A stretch of DNA of 57,422 nt, from assembly GCA_016189025.1 (NCBI GenBank), contig JACPGS010000004.1, forward strand, positions 1 to 57,422, read 5' to 3'. Positions 24,254-31,520 of the stretch are shown piece after piece. A model generated the notes under the pieces. The model saw only the letters and a program-made list of their open reading frames with translations, had not been told where the DNA came from and did not search any database. The translations under genes and the position numbers were made by a program. Each line of letters begins with the position of its first letter. The first letter of the stretch is position 1. The DNA comes from Candidatus Magasanikiibacteriota bacterium (GTDB lineage Bacteria > Patescibacteriota > Patescibacteriia > Magasanikbacterales > GWA2-37-8).

Positions 24254-24327
24254 GGTCGTGTAGCTCAGCTGGTTAGAGCGCTGCGTTCACATCGCAGAGG
24301 TCTCTGGTTCAAGGCCAGACACGACCA
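24254..24327 (+). tRNA. tRNA-Val (anticodon CAC)
   Basis: 74 nt with a GGTCGTG/CACGACC acceptor stem, a standard D arm (AGCTCAGCTGGTTAGAGC), anticodon loop TTCACAT in a CTGCG/CGCAG stem, and T loop TTCAAGG. Anticodon CAC reads GUG. The sequence after the discriminator is CCT, so the CCA end is not encoded, unlike the other two tRNAs here. Confidence 0.95.
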
Positions 24328-24357
24328 CCTAAATCAACTAAGGCTAATTGCTGAAAT

Positions 24358-24864
24358 ATGCCCGTTAATCTCAACCGCCAGGAAGCTAACCTCGGCAATA
24401 TCATTTTTCAGTGGACCGTGCCGGAATACGAACGCCACCAGCGCAGCCGGCGCTGGTTTATGGTGATGATCACCCTCGGCGCCCTGCTGGTGGTCTACGG
24501 CCTGTTGGCCCGCAATTATCTGTTCGCCCTGATTATTGTGCTCTTCGGCGTTATTCTTTACCTGCACCAGGTGCAAGAGCCGCTGCAGGTGCCCTTTGCC
24601 ATTACCGAAACCGGCATTGTCATCGGCCGCAAATTTTACCGCTACTCCGAACTCAAAAGTTTCTGGGTAATTTATAATCCGCCCCAGGTGAAAAATCTTT
24701 ACTTCGCGCCGGGCAATTTTATCCGCCACCGCTTACAGATTCCGCTGTTGGACTACGACCCGCGCCCGGTGCGCGAATATCTGTCCCAATTCCTGGCGGA
24801 AAATCTGGATGAAGAAGAAGAGCCGGTGAGCGACCGCCTGGGCCGGGTCTTGAAACTCCATTGA
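24358..24864 (+). CDS. Small membrane protein with two adjacent membrane helices
   Basis: A 168-residue protein of unknown function. After about 30 soluble residues come two hydrophobic helices (about 33-50 and 53-70, ending in VILYLHQV), then a beta-rich domain (PFAITETGIVIGRKFYRYSELKSFWVIY) resembling bacterial PH-like domains, and an acidic end. This arrangement suggests a membrane-anchored PH-like domain protein. The gene lies between two tRNA genes on the same strand. Confidence 0.7.
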   Translation: MPVNLNRQEANLGNIIFQWTVPEYERHQRSRRWFMVMITLGALLVVYGLLARNYLFALIIVLFGVILYLHQVQEPLQVPFAITETGIVIGRKFYRYSELKSFWVIYNPPQVKNLYFAPGNFIRHRLQIPLLDYDPRPVREYLSQFLAENLDEEEEPVSDRLGRVLKLH

Positions 24865-24878
24865 AGCGGTGGTATAAT
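24850..24878 (+). promoter_or_regulatory. Promoter of tRNA-Arg
   Basis: TTGAAA (24850-24855), 17-bp spacer, TATAAT (24873-24878) with an extended TGG. It overlaps the last codons of the preceding gene, and the tRNA starts 15 bp after the -10 box. Confidence 0.85.
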
Positions 24879-24892
24879 GCTCTTCTAGAATT

Positions 24893-24967
24893 GCCCTCGT
24901 CGTTCAATGGATAGGACACAAGATTGCGGATCTTGTAATTGAGGTTCAACTCCTCACGAGGGCACCA
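24893..24967 (+). tRNA. tRNA-Arg (anticodon GCG)
   Basis: 75 nt with a GCCCTCG/CGAGGGC acceptor stem, anticodon loop TTGCGGA in a CAAGA/TCTTG stem, T-loop TTCAACT and an encoded ACCA end. Anticodon GCG reads CGC and CGU. Most bacteria instead read these with an ACG tRNA edited to inosine by TadA, so this is an unusual choice. Confidence 0.9.
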
Positions 24968-25017
24968 GAATTAGGCCGTTTCCACCCCGCTAAATTTTTT
25001 ACCCTAACTATCTAATT

Positions 25018-26514
25018 ATGGCTTTCTTTAACCGCCTTGCTACCGCGGGGCAACGCTGGGGAAATAGCCGCGCCTTTACCCTGCGCCTTCTGGTAATCGG
25101 TTTTTTGCTGCTGATTTTCTTCTTCCCCACTTATCTGGTGCAGAATTTAATCCGCGAGCGCGCCGGGCGCCAAACCGAAGCAGTGCGCGAGGTAAGCAGC
25201 AAGTGGGGCGAATCACAGGTAGTGGCCGGGCCCATTTTAGTGGTCCCCTATCACCCTTACGGCCCCATTCCCATTCCCCAAAACCCCAAAAGCGCCGGCT
25301 ACCTGGACCCCGGCCAACTGCGCCAGGCGTATTTTGTGCCTGATCAGCTGAAAATTTCCGGCCTGGTAAAAACGCAGCTGCGCTCCCGCGGCATCTACCG
25401 CGTGCCGTTATACGAAGGAGACCTCCAGCTGGCCGGCTCCTTTACCATGCCCGAACTTGCCCCGCTTAATTTGGGTCCGGAACGGATGTATTGGAACAAG
25501 GCGTACGTGGTAATGGGGGGCCTGGATTTAAGCGGCCTGCGCGGGCCGATTAACCTCAACTGGCAGTCCGGGGCCAGCCAGTTTGCCAGCGGCAATAAAA
25601 GCAAAATTTTTACTTCCGAGGTAGCAGCGCCGGTAGCTTTCACCCCGGAGCCTAATAAAAAATACTCCTTTACCATTAGCGTGCCCCTGCGCGGTAGCGG
25701 CAATCTGTTCTTTGTGCCGGTGGGCAAACAAACCGAAGTCGCTCTGCAGTCAAACTGGACCGCGCCGAGTTTTGACGGCACCTTTTTGCCTACTTCCCAC
25801 CAAATGGATGACAAAGGGTTTTCCGCCCAGTGGCAGGTATTTGATTTGAATCGCACCCTGCCCCCGAGTTGGACCGACACCCAACAAATTTCCCTGGCCT
25901 CCGCGGTGCAAAATGCCAGCTACCAGGCCACGGCGCTTACGCGCTACTACGACAACCGGTATAACCGGTACTCTAACAGCGCCAATAAATATTCCCTGGG
26001 CGAATTCGGCGTGCGCTTTTACCTGCCGGTGGATATTTACCAAAAAACCACCCGCTCGGCTAAATACGCTATGGCGGTAATCGGCCTGGTCTTCCTGATT
26101 TATTTTTTGGTAGAAGCGGCGGCGCGGCGGCGCGTCAACCCCTTACAATATATTCTGGTCGGGCTGGCCTTATGCATCTTCTACACCCTGCTGCTGTCCA
26201 TTTCCGAATACCTCTCTTTTGGCTATGCCTATTTAATCGCCAGCACGGCGATTGTGGGGATGATTGGCCTCTTCACCAAAAGCATCCTTAAAAGCGGGCG
26301 GCTGGGGCTGGTGCAGGGGGGCATCCTGGCCTTTCTCTACGGCTTTATTTTCATCCTGCTGCAATCCCAGGATTACACTTTACTCATCGGCAGCATCGGC
26401 TTATTCCTTATCCTCGGGGTGCTAATGTACTTCTCGCGCTTTGTTAACTGGTACGACGAAGACCGGGTAGAGCATCATTCCGCCGCCCCGCCGGCAGACA
26501 CCCCTCACTTCTAA
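25018..26514 (+). CDS. CreD-like inner membrane protein
   Basis: This 498-residue protein matches the CreD (cell envelope integrity) family: an N-terminal membrane helix (about 23-42), a long extracytoplasmic beta-rich domain, and five or more C-terminal membrane helices (about 345-480) starting KYAMAVIGLVFLIYFLVEA. The conserved early segment VVAGPILVVPYHP is recognisable. CreD affects envelope stress and colicin tolerance in enterobacteria; the role here is unknown. No Cre two-component genes are nearby. It begins 50 bp after tRNA-Arg. Confidence 0.87.
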   Translation: MAFFNRLATAGQRWGNSRAFTLRLLVIGFLLLIFFFPTYLVQNLIRERAGRQTEAVREVSSKWGESQVVAGPILVVPYHPYGPIPIPQNPKSAGYLDPGQLRQAYFVPDQLKISGLVKTQLRSRGIYRVPLYEGDLQLAGSFTMPELAPLNLGPERMYWNKAYVVMGGLDLSGLRGPINLNWQSGASQFASGNKSKIFTSEVAAPVAFTPEPNKKYSFTISVPLRGSGNLFFVPVGKQTEVALQSNWTAPSFDGTFLPTSHQMDDKGFSAQWQVFDLNRTLPPSWTDTQQISLASAVQNASYQATALTRYYDNRYNRYSNSANKYSLGEFGVRFYLPVDIYQKTTRSAKYAMAVIGLVFLIYFLVEAAARRRVNPLQYILVGLALCIFYTLLLSISEYLSFGYAYLIASTAIVGMIGLFTKSILKSGRLGLVQGGILAFLYGFIFILLQSQDYTLLIGSIGLFLILGVLMYFSRFVNWYDEDRVEHHSAAPPADTPHF

Positions 26515-26516
26515 AT

Positions 26517-26819
26517 ATGCCTCAACCCTGGACTGCCACGGCGCCAGTATTGTCCCCTGACGAAATTGCTCCAGAGGAAGAACCAGAGGAGACACTCCCA
26601 GAATCTGAGTCGCCCCCAATTAAAGAACTAACAGCGGAATGGCAAAGACGGCGCGCCCAAATCCGGGAATTAAACCGCCGTCCTAATCTATCAACTACCG
26701 AAAGAAATGAACTTCAGGCCGCTCAAAAACGCAAAGCGGAAATTGACCAAGAGCTTATTAGGCTACGACAGCCGCGGGAAAGCGCTGCTCAACCCCTCGG
26801 CCGGCCTGCCCACGGGTAA
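26517..26819 (+). CDS. Hypothetical protein, acidic N-terminus and coiled coil
   Basis: A 100-residue protein I do not recognise. Residues 15-35 are Glu/Pro-rich, and residues 36-85 form a charged, heptad-like helix rich in Arg/Glu/Gln. It starts 2 bp after the creD stop and precedes another small gene by 16 bp, so it is probably part of that operon. Confidence 0.5.
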   Translation: MPQPWTATAPVLSPDEIAPEEEPEETLPESESPPIKELTAEWQRRRAQIRELNRRPNLSTTERNELQAAQKRKAEIDQELIRLRQPRESAAQPLGRPAHG

Positions 26820-26835
26820 ACCGCCGCTGAAACCC

Positions 26836-27249
26836 ATGTTTACAAAAACTGACCTCTACCAAATTTTCCGCTATCCGGTAGCCCTGTTTGGCATTAACTT
26901 GTTCCTTTATACTCTGTTCCCCCGGTGGTCCGAGTATTGGCACGCGGATATTCCCCTGCACTTTTTGGGGGGCTTAAGCATTGCCTGCGGAGCACGCCGC
27001 GTGTGGGAAGTGTTGCGGCGGGAAAGAGTATTAACTTCATCTAGCAAACTGGCTCTCGGATACGTGATGGTAGCTACCGTCGCCCTGGTCGCCGTACTCT
27101 GGGAAGGGTATGAATTTTTTTGGGACTTGACCTTTGGCACCTACTACCAAAAAAGTAACTTTGACACTTCTAAAGATTTACTGCTGGGCCTTGCTGGCGG
27201 CCTGGTTTATACTCTAGCGAAACTTAAAAATCGCTTTCCCAAAACGTAA
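26836..27249 (+). CDS. Small membrane protein, DUF2238-like pattern
   Basis: 137 residues from the ATG at 26836 (the frame opens earlier). It has about four membrane helices; LHFLGG near residue 41, WEGYEFFWD near 92 and DTSKDLLLGLAGGLVY near 112 recall the DUF2238/YjdF pattern of conserved His, Glu and Asp inside membrane segments. Function unknown. It ends the creD-side gene group and is followed by a hairpin. Confidence 0.6.
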   Translation: MFTKTDLYQIFRYPVALFGINLFLYTLFPRWSEYWHADIPLHFLGGLSIACGARRVWEVLRRERVLTSSSKLALGYVMVATVALVAVLWEGYEFFWDLTFGTYYQKSNFDTSKDLLLGLAGGLVYTLAKLKNRFPKT

Positions 27250-27266
27250 CTCATGCTCTTATGACA

Positions 27267-27290
27267 AGCCCGACGCAGTAGCGTCGGGCT
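27267..27290 (+). terminator. Hairpin after the creD gene group
   Basis: AGCCCGACGC and GCGTCGGGCT form a 10-bp stem with loop AGTA. It is not followed by a T run (ATTCCCC), so it is a weak terminator or an mRNA end-stabilising hairpin. The rest of 27291-27545 is GC-rich with short hairpins and no gene I can support. Confidence 0.5.
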
Positions 27291-27557
27291 ATTCCCCATC
27301 AGGGGATTGCTGGCCTTTGCTTGGCCGCCCCCTCCTCCCGGCGGGGCTATGTCCGGTTCTGTTCTTGGCCGGCTGGCTGCGCCACCGCCCTCCTTCACCT
27401 CCACCTCCGGTCAAAATCCCTGAACCGGGCTGCCATTTACGGCTGGCAGCAGCCATGGTCCGACTGCCCGGGCACCTGTTTCATGCAGATCCTCCTCGGT
27501 TTGCAGGTTAGTCTTAAGTATACTGCCAAAAACTTTTTTTTACAATGAGGCTGTAGA

Positions 27558-27761
27558 AGATCGTTGAAAAACTCGCCCACTTGTCATTCCGAGCCCATTC
27601 GACTCGCAACGCTCGCTCAGGGTAAACTCCGCCGAGAGCCTGCCCTGAGCCTGCCGAAGGGAATCCCTTGTCGCTATGTTAAGCGATTCCTCCACTCCCT
27701 CCCCCGACTTAGTCGGGGTCGGTCGGTCGGAATGACAATTAACGAAGTTTTTCAACGGTCT
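27558..27761. mobile_element. Family B MITE-like element, copy B2, between two family A ends
   Basis: Ends AGATCGTTGAAAAACTC and AAGTTTTTCAACGGTCT are near-perfect inverted repeats. Inside are GTCATTCCGAGCC and GGAATGAC arms and the common dispersed unit CCTGCCCTGAGCCTGCCGAA. The element is flanked by 10-bp direct repeats CTGTAGAAGA (27551 and 27763) that match the left end of family A, suggesting one element inserted into the other. Confidence 0.75.
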
Positions 27762-27797
27762 ACTGTAGAAGAATGGACCGCCGCGCGCGCGGCCCAG

Positions 27798-29093
27798 CTA
27801 GGGCCGCAGGCGTCCGATGGTGCGCGGAAAAGGAATACACTCGCGGATGTGTTCCGCCCCGGCAATCCAGCGCACCACCCGCTCCAGCCCCAGGCCAAAA
27901 CCAGAGTGAGGAACAGAACCGAAACGGCGGGTATCCAGGTACCATTCGTAATCAGCCTGGTTTAATCCTTCGGATTTCATCCGCTCAATCAGCACATCAA
28001 CCCGCTCCTCGCGCTGGCTGCCGCCGACAATTTCTCCCCCGCCTTCGGTGGCGATTAAATCAGCGTTAAAAACAACATCGGGATTGTTCGGATCGCGTTT
28101 CATGTAAAATGGCTTAATCTCTTTGGGCCATTTTTCTATAAACACCGGCACCGCGCTGTTTTTAGTCAACCGCCCTTCATCATCGTTGCCCAGATCTTCG
28201 CCGTATTTGATGTCAGAACCCAGCTCATTTAGTTTTTTGATTGCCTGCTTGTAGGTATACCGCGTAAACGGCGCGTCGGCTTGGCGCAAATTATCAAGGT
28301 TGCGCTCCCGGATGGCTAATTCTTCCTGGCAATGCTCCAGGCAATAACGAATAATATGGCGCACCAGCCCTTCCTGAATTTTTAAATTCTCATCGTGCTC
28401 CACAAAGGCCGCTTCCGCATCCATCATCCAGAATTCGGTTAAATGCCGCTTGGTTTTGCTTTTTTCGGCGCGGAATACCGGGCCAAAATCATAACAGCGC
28501 CCCACGCTGGCGATCGCCGCCTCCAGGTAAAGCTGGCCGGATTGCGCCAGGTAGGCCGTGCCGAGGTCAAAGTATTCTACCGGAAAAAGCGTAGTAGTGC
28601 CCTCGCAGGCGTTGGGCGTAAAAATAGGCGTATCCAGCCGGATAAAATTCTGCTGGTGCAGATATTCGTTGACCGCCGTGGTTACGGCGTCGCGCAGGCG
28701 CAAAATCGCCCATTGCTGGCGGCTGCGCAGCCACAAGTGGCGGTGGTCCATTAGAAACTCCGGCCCGTGCTCTTTTTTAGTAATCGGGTAATCGTGAGCA
28801 AGCTGGAGAATTTGAAAATCAGTAACCTGGAGTTCGTACACTCCCTCGCGTTTGGGATGTTGGGCAACTTTCCCGGTAACACTCACCGACGATTCCTGGG
28901 TAGCTGCTTCTACCGACCGCCAAACTTCCGCCGTTACCGCCTCTTTATTAACCACCGCCGGCGTCCAGCCTGACCCGTCGCGGATTTCCAAAAACGCAAT
29001 CGGCCCAGAGGAGCGTTTATTGTACAGCCAACCTAATATGGTAACGGTGGCATTGATATGCCGCCCTAGATTACGAGCAAGCATCTGGGGCAT
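27798..29093 (-). CDS. asnS: Asparaginyl-tRNA synthetase
   Basis: A 431-residue class IIb synthetase that charges tRNA-Asn. It has an N-terminal OB-fold anticodon domain ([26 protein letters not shown]), motif 2 ([21 protein letters not shown], about 210-230) and motif 3 ([15 protein letters not shown] near 400). The absence of an AspS-type insertion and the STK/TKRHL pattern support AsnS over AspS. A second ATG at 29084 may be the real start. It is followed upstream, 4 bp away, by the PIN toxin gene on the same strand. Confidence 0.93.
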   Translation of the reverse strand: MPQMLARNLGRHINATVTILGWLYNKRSSGPIAFLEIRDGSGWTPAVVNKEAVTAEVWRSVEAATQESSVSVTGKVAQHPKREGVYELQVTDFQILQLAHDYPITKKEHGPEFLMDHRHLWLRSRQQWAILRLRDAVTTAVNEYLHQQNFIRLDTPIFTPNACEGTTTLFPVEYFDLGTAYLAQSGQLYLEAAIASVGRCYDFGPVFRAEKSKTKRHLTEFWMMDAEAAFVEHDENLKIQEGLVRHIIRYCLEHCQEELAIRERNLDNLRQADAPFTRYTYKQAIKKLNELGSDIKYGEDLGNDDEGRLTKNSAVPVFIEKWPKEIKPFYMKRDPNNPDVVFNADLIATEGGGEIVGGSQREERVDVLIERMKSEGLNQADYEWYLDTRRFGSVPHSGFGLGLERVVRWIAGAEHIRECIPFPRTIGRLRP

Positions 29094-29097
29094 ATTA

Positions 29098-29463
29098 TTA
29101 ACACTTGATAATTGTCAACTCGGCAACTTTGTTTAATTTTTGATCGCGGGTTACTAGGGGTGCGGAAAAGAAAAACGCGGTAGCTGCCACTACCGCATCC
29201 GGAGTCTTCAACCCGTAAACACGCCGCAAATGCGCCGCCTGACGAGCTAAAGATGAATCGAGAGGAACAGCCTGTAATTCTCCTAACCAACGAACAATCT
29301 CCAGCGTTTGTGCGCTCGTTAAGCTGGGAAAGCTAAATAATTCTACCTCGGTAATAGTCGAAATTGCTATCTGATGACGAGCTCGCAGCTTGTCGATTAC
29401 CCGAACACAACGTCGATCGTTTTGTAGATAGTAAATAACTGCATTAGTATCAAGTATGATCAT
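29098..29463 (-). CDS. PIN-domain ribonuclease toxin (VapC-like)
   Basis: This 121-residue PIN protein starts [13 protein letters not shown] with D5, has E in ITEVELFSF (about 41), D in [10 protein letters not shown] (about 91) and D in TRDQKL (about 109): the full acidic set. The ATG overlaps the antitoxin stop in an ATGA arrangement, so translation is coupled. It stands directly before asnS on the same strand. Confidence 0.88.
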   Translation of the reverse strand: MIILDTNAVIYYLQNDRRCVRVIDKLRARHQIAISTITEVELFSFPSLTSAQTLEIVRWLGELQAVPLDSSLARQAAHLRRVYGLKTPDAVVAATAFFFSAPLVTRDQKLNKVAELTIIKC

Positions 29464-29654
29464 ACCCACTCTTTGCGCAGTCGCTGTTGCACCGTAAGAC
29501 CGCTAGGCCGTTTGGGCAGGACGCCTCTTATGCGACGCCAAATATCTTGCTTTTTAGGCAACGCTAAAACAGCAGTAACATCAAGGTCTAACCGCTGCAG
29601 CTTTTTAATTAACTGTTGATAAGGAGTAACAGTTTTAGTAATGGTAGGATACAT
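29460..29654 (-). CDS. Small antitoxin of the VapC-like toxin
   Basis: A 64-residue protein from the ATG at 29654 (MYPTITKTVTPYQQL); the longer frame adds an unlikely hydrophobic leader. It has a helical middle and a basic C-terminal end ([13 protein letters not shown]). I recognise no named family, but the ATGA overlap with a PIN toxin makes an antitoxin role likely. Confidence 0.65.
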   Translation of the reverse strand: MYPTITKTVTPYQQLIKKLQRLDLDVTAVLALPKKQDIWRRIRGVLPKRPSGLTVQQRLRKEWV

Positions 29655-29721
29655 AAAAATGGCTAATTTTATCAGTGCTTTTATTATACTACATATTGTT
29701 AAAATGTAAAGGGTCTGACCA

Positions 29722-29900
29722 AACAAAAACCCCGCCGTTTCCGGAAAGGGTTTTGTTTACCCCGCACCGTGGCCGCACGCCATAACGGGCGGACACTGGT
29801 GCGGGGCCTCGTTGGTGCCCCTCGACTGCGCTCGGGACAGGCGCCAAGTGAGATACCGGATTGGGAAAGTGTCCGGCGCACTCCGCGATCTATTGGCAGC
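29722..29900. repeat. Dispersed repeat R, copy R1 (with an extra hairpin inserted)
   Basis: Shared units with R2 and R3: AAAAACCCCGCCGTTTCCGG-AAAGGG-TTTT, then GAGATRCCGG, GGGAAAGTGTCCGGCGCAC and CTCCGCGATCTATTGGCA. R1 alone contains an added hairpin (CCCCGCACC...GGTGCGGGG at 29760-29806). It also carries the CTCGACTGCGCTCGGGACAG unit found in R3. Confidence 0.85.
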
Positions 29901-29922
29901 CGATCGGGAGGCTGGTGTCTTT

Positions 29923-30132
29923 TTACTCCAAGTAGGAGAGGAGAGCCTTGTGGGCCGCCGCGTCCCCTGCGCTCTTTTCGCCACTGGGGGTGAAGCACGA
30001 GATGATGAAGTTGTTCCATATCTCGGGGCCGGCGCAAGAAGGGGGCGAAGGGTGCAAAAAGATGGCGATGATCACTCCCTTTCTATGGAAGTGAGTTGGA
30101 AGCGCGTAGGCTAGCCACCAGGCCAGCCCCAT
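29923..30132 (-). CDS. Possible small protein, unknown
   Basis: A 69-residue frame overlapping the end of the 30111 gene by 22 bp. Its second half (EIWNNFIISCFTPSGEKSAGD) looks protein-like, but an overlapping plus-strand frame is equally long, and no good ribosome site is visible. It is listed as doubtful. Confidence 0.3.
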   Translation of the reverse strand: MGLAWWLAYALPTHFHRKGVIIAIFLHPSPPSCAGPEIWNNFIISCFTPSGEKSAGDAAAHKALLSYLE

Positions 30133-30380
30133 CCCTCACCCTGGCTGGGCGCGGGGCGCCGCCAGCCGTCTTCCGACAGCCGCCTATCATCAACCTCGCA
30201 CGGGTCGATCTTCTCCAAGTAAACCGTCGCCACTTTCCCGCCCGCTATCGTACCCTTCACCTCGCAGAGAATGTGGCGGCTGTCCTCCCCGATCGGAAAG
30301 CACATGGTCTCCCCGACCTCCGGGAGTTTCCGCCTCTCAACACCCTTCACGTACCCCATCAGATCCAATTCTATTTTCAT
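30111..30380 (-). CDS. Small hypothetical protein with strong Shine-Dalgarno
   Basis: An 89-residue protein of unknown function, beta-rich in its first 65 residues (KIELDLMGYVKGVERRKLPE, and later HILCEVKGTIAGGKVATVYLEKI) with a Pro/Gly/Trp-rich tail. A clear AAGGAGAG site lies 6-12 bp before the ATG, which is rare in this window. A terminator-like hairpin sits 58-90 bp upstream. It resembles accessory cargo rather than a housekeeping gene. Confidence 0.55.
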   Translation of the reverse strand: MKIELDLMGYVKGVERRKLPEVGETMCFPIGEDSRHILCEVKGTIAGGKVATVYLEKIDPCEVDDRRLSEDGWRRPAPSQGEGWGWPGG

Positions 30381-30437
30381 CTCTCTCTCCTTGGAATACA
30401 GTTAAGTTTTTCCGGCTTCAGCACTATTGCCTTGGCC

Positions 30438-30470
30438 AAAAATAAAACCCCGTCTCTTTCGAGACGGGGG
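30438..30470 (-). terminator. Intrinsic terminator/attenuator upstream of the 30380 gene
   Basis: CCCCGTCTC and GAGACGGGG form a 9-bp stem around GAAA-type loop bases, followed on the minus strand by TTTTATTTTT. A further hairpin (CAACTC...GGGTTG, 30501-30528) lies upstream. Together they form a structured leader in front of the small gene. Confidence 0.75.
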
Positions 30471-30626
30471 TAAGTTGAAAGATTTTAAAAAAATTCAACG
30501 CAACCCGCTCCCGAAAGAGAGTGAGTTGGTGTCCCAAGCCTGATTATGCTGGTTGAATAAGTTCATATACTAACAAGCAATACACTACCATTTTATGATT
30601 CTTTTGTCAATGGAGGCATCTGTGGA

Positions 30627-30986
30627 TTACTTTTTTGCCTTGTTTTTCTGTAAGTCCCGTTCAATTTTTAAAATCTGCTTTTTTAGCCTGGGCAAATCGC
30701 GCTTAACGATTCCCCAGGTCAAAGCCATATCTACGCCAAAGTATTCGTGGATAAATTTATCGCGCGTACCGGCAATCTGCCGCCAGGGCGTCTCCGGATA
30801 ACTTTGGCGCAATGTCTCGGGAAGATGACGGACGGCTTCGCCTACAATTTCCAAACGGCGGATTACTTTATCTTGCAAAGGAACCGAGCGGACAAAATCC
30901 GCTTCGCTCTTGCCTTTGGTATAACTTTCAATTAAACGGACGCTTGCCAAAATATGCGCCAGAAAAATTTTAGGATCCTTGTCCAT
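30627..30986 (-). CDS. HEPN-domain toxin (DUF86, HepT-like)
   Basis: A 119-residue DUF86 protein. The active-site motif is RDKFIHEYFGVD (about 75-86), the R-D-x3-H-x-Y variety rather than R-N, common in one DUF86 branch. It overlaps the upstream nucleotidyltransferase gene by 17 bp. It represents the second HepT/MntA-like pair of the window and differs clearly in sequence from the first, so they are not recent duplicates. Confidence 0.85.
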   Translation of the reverse strand: MDKDPKIFLAHILASVRLIESYTKGKSEADFVRSVPLQDKVIRRLEIVGEAVRHLPETLRQSYPETPWRQIAGTRDKFIHEYFGVDMALTWGIVKRDLPRLKKQILKIERDLQKNKAKK

Positions 30987-31269
30987 AAATAATACGTTGT
31001 TCTTTGAGAATGCGGTCGCGTAATAAAGGATGAAGCGAATTGTAAGTTACCATGTCAACCTTTCGGCCATATTGTTCCGCCAAATCTAACTCAAGCGCTA
31101 CTAAATCCAGCAGGCTTTTTTTATCCTTAAATTCGATGAGCATATCAACATCACTCGCCCTCGTCGCCTTCCCCCGAGCCATTGACCCAAACACTGCTGC
31201 CCGTTTAACACCATAGCTTTTGAAAAACGGCGAGGCAGTCTTTTTAATTTTTTGTAGGCTAGGATTCAT
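30970..31269 (-). CDS. MNT-type nucleotidyltransferase antitoxin
   Basis: 99 residues from the ATG at 31269; the frame extends upstream only through repeat R2. The motif FGSMARGKATRASDVDMLIEF (about 29-49) has the GSxARG and DVD residues, and KVDMV near 72 could give the third aspartate. It should AMPylate and neutralise the HEPN protein encoded downstream. Confidence 0.87.
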   Translation of the reverse strand: MNPSLQKIKKTASPFFKSYGVKRAAVFGSMARGKATRASDVDMLIEFKDKKSLLDLVALELDLAEQYGRKVDMVTYNSLHPLLRDRILKEQRIIYGQGS

Positions 31270-31316
31270 ACGAGTTAAGGATACCTGTTTTAACGAAAAA
31301 AAGCAAGTCGCCGATG

Positions 31317-31420
31317 AACAAAAACCCAACCGTTTCCGAAAGAGTTTTTTGCCTTGTTTGCGCGCAAGTTGAGATGCCGGATGGGAAAATGTCCGGCGCA
31401 CTCCGCGATCTATTGGCAAG
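31317..31420. repeat. Dispersed repeat R, copy R2
   Basis: About 104 bp sharing ACAAAAACC..CCGTTTCCG, GTTTTTTGCCT, GAGATGCCGGATGGGAAA and GTCCGGCGCACTCCGCGATC with R1 and R3. It lacks the CTCGACTGCGCTCGGGACAG unit. It separates the mntA-like gene from the divergent DUF4143 ATPase. Confidence 0.85.
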
Positions 31421-31451
31421 CATTCTATCCACACCCCCCAAGTCCGTGAGA

Positions 31452-31480
31452 TTGACTTTTTTTATAAACTATGATAATAT
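31452..31480 (+). promoter_or_regulatory. Promoter of the DUF4143 ATPase gene
   Basis: TTGACT (31452-31457), 17-bp spacer, TAATAT (31475-31480) in a very AT-rich patch with a GATAATATAAGATTATC palindrome (31473-31489) that may be an operator. Confidence 0.65.
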
Positions 31481-31520
31481 AAGATTATCATTTAATTTAT
31501 CCTGTAATTTTAAATCAACT

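Noticed and set aside
29812-30114. 100-residue plus-strand frame from repeat R1
   Set aside because: Half of it is the dispersed repeat, and the minus-strand alternatives overlap it; no evidence favours it as a gene.
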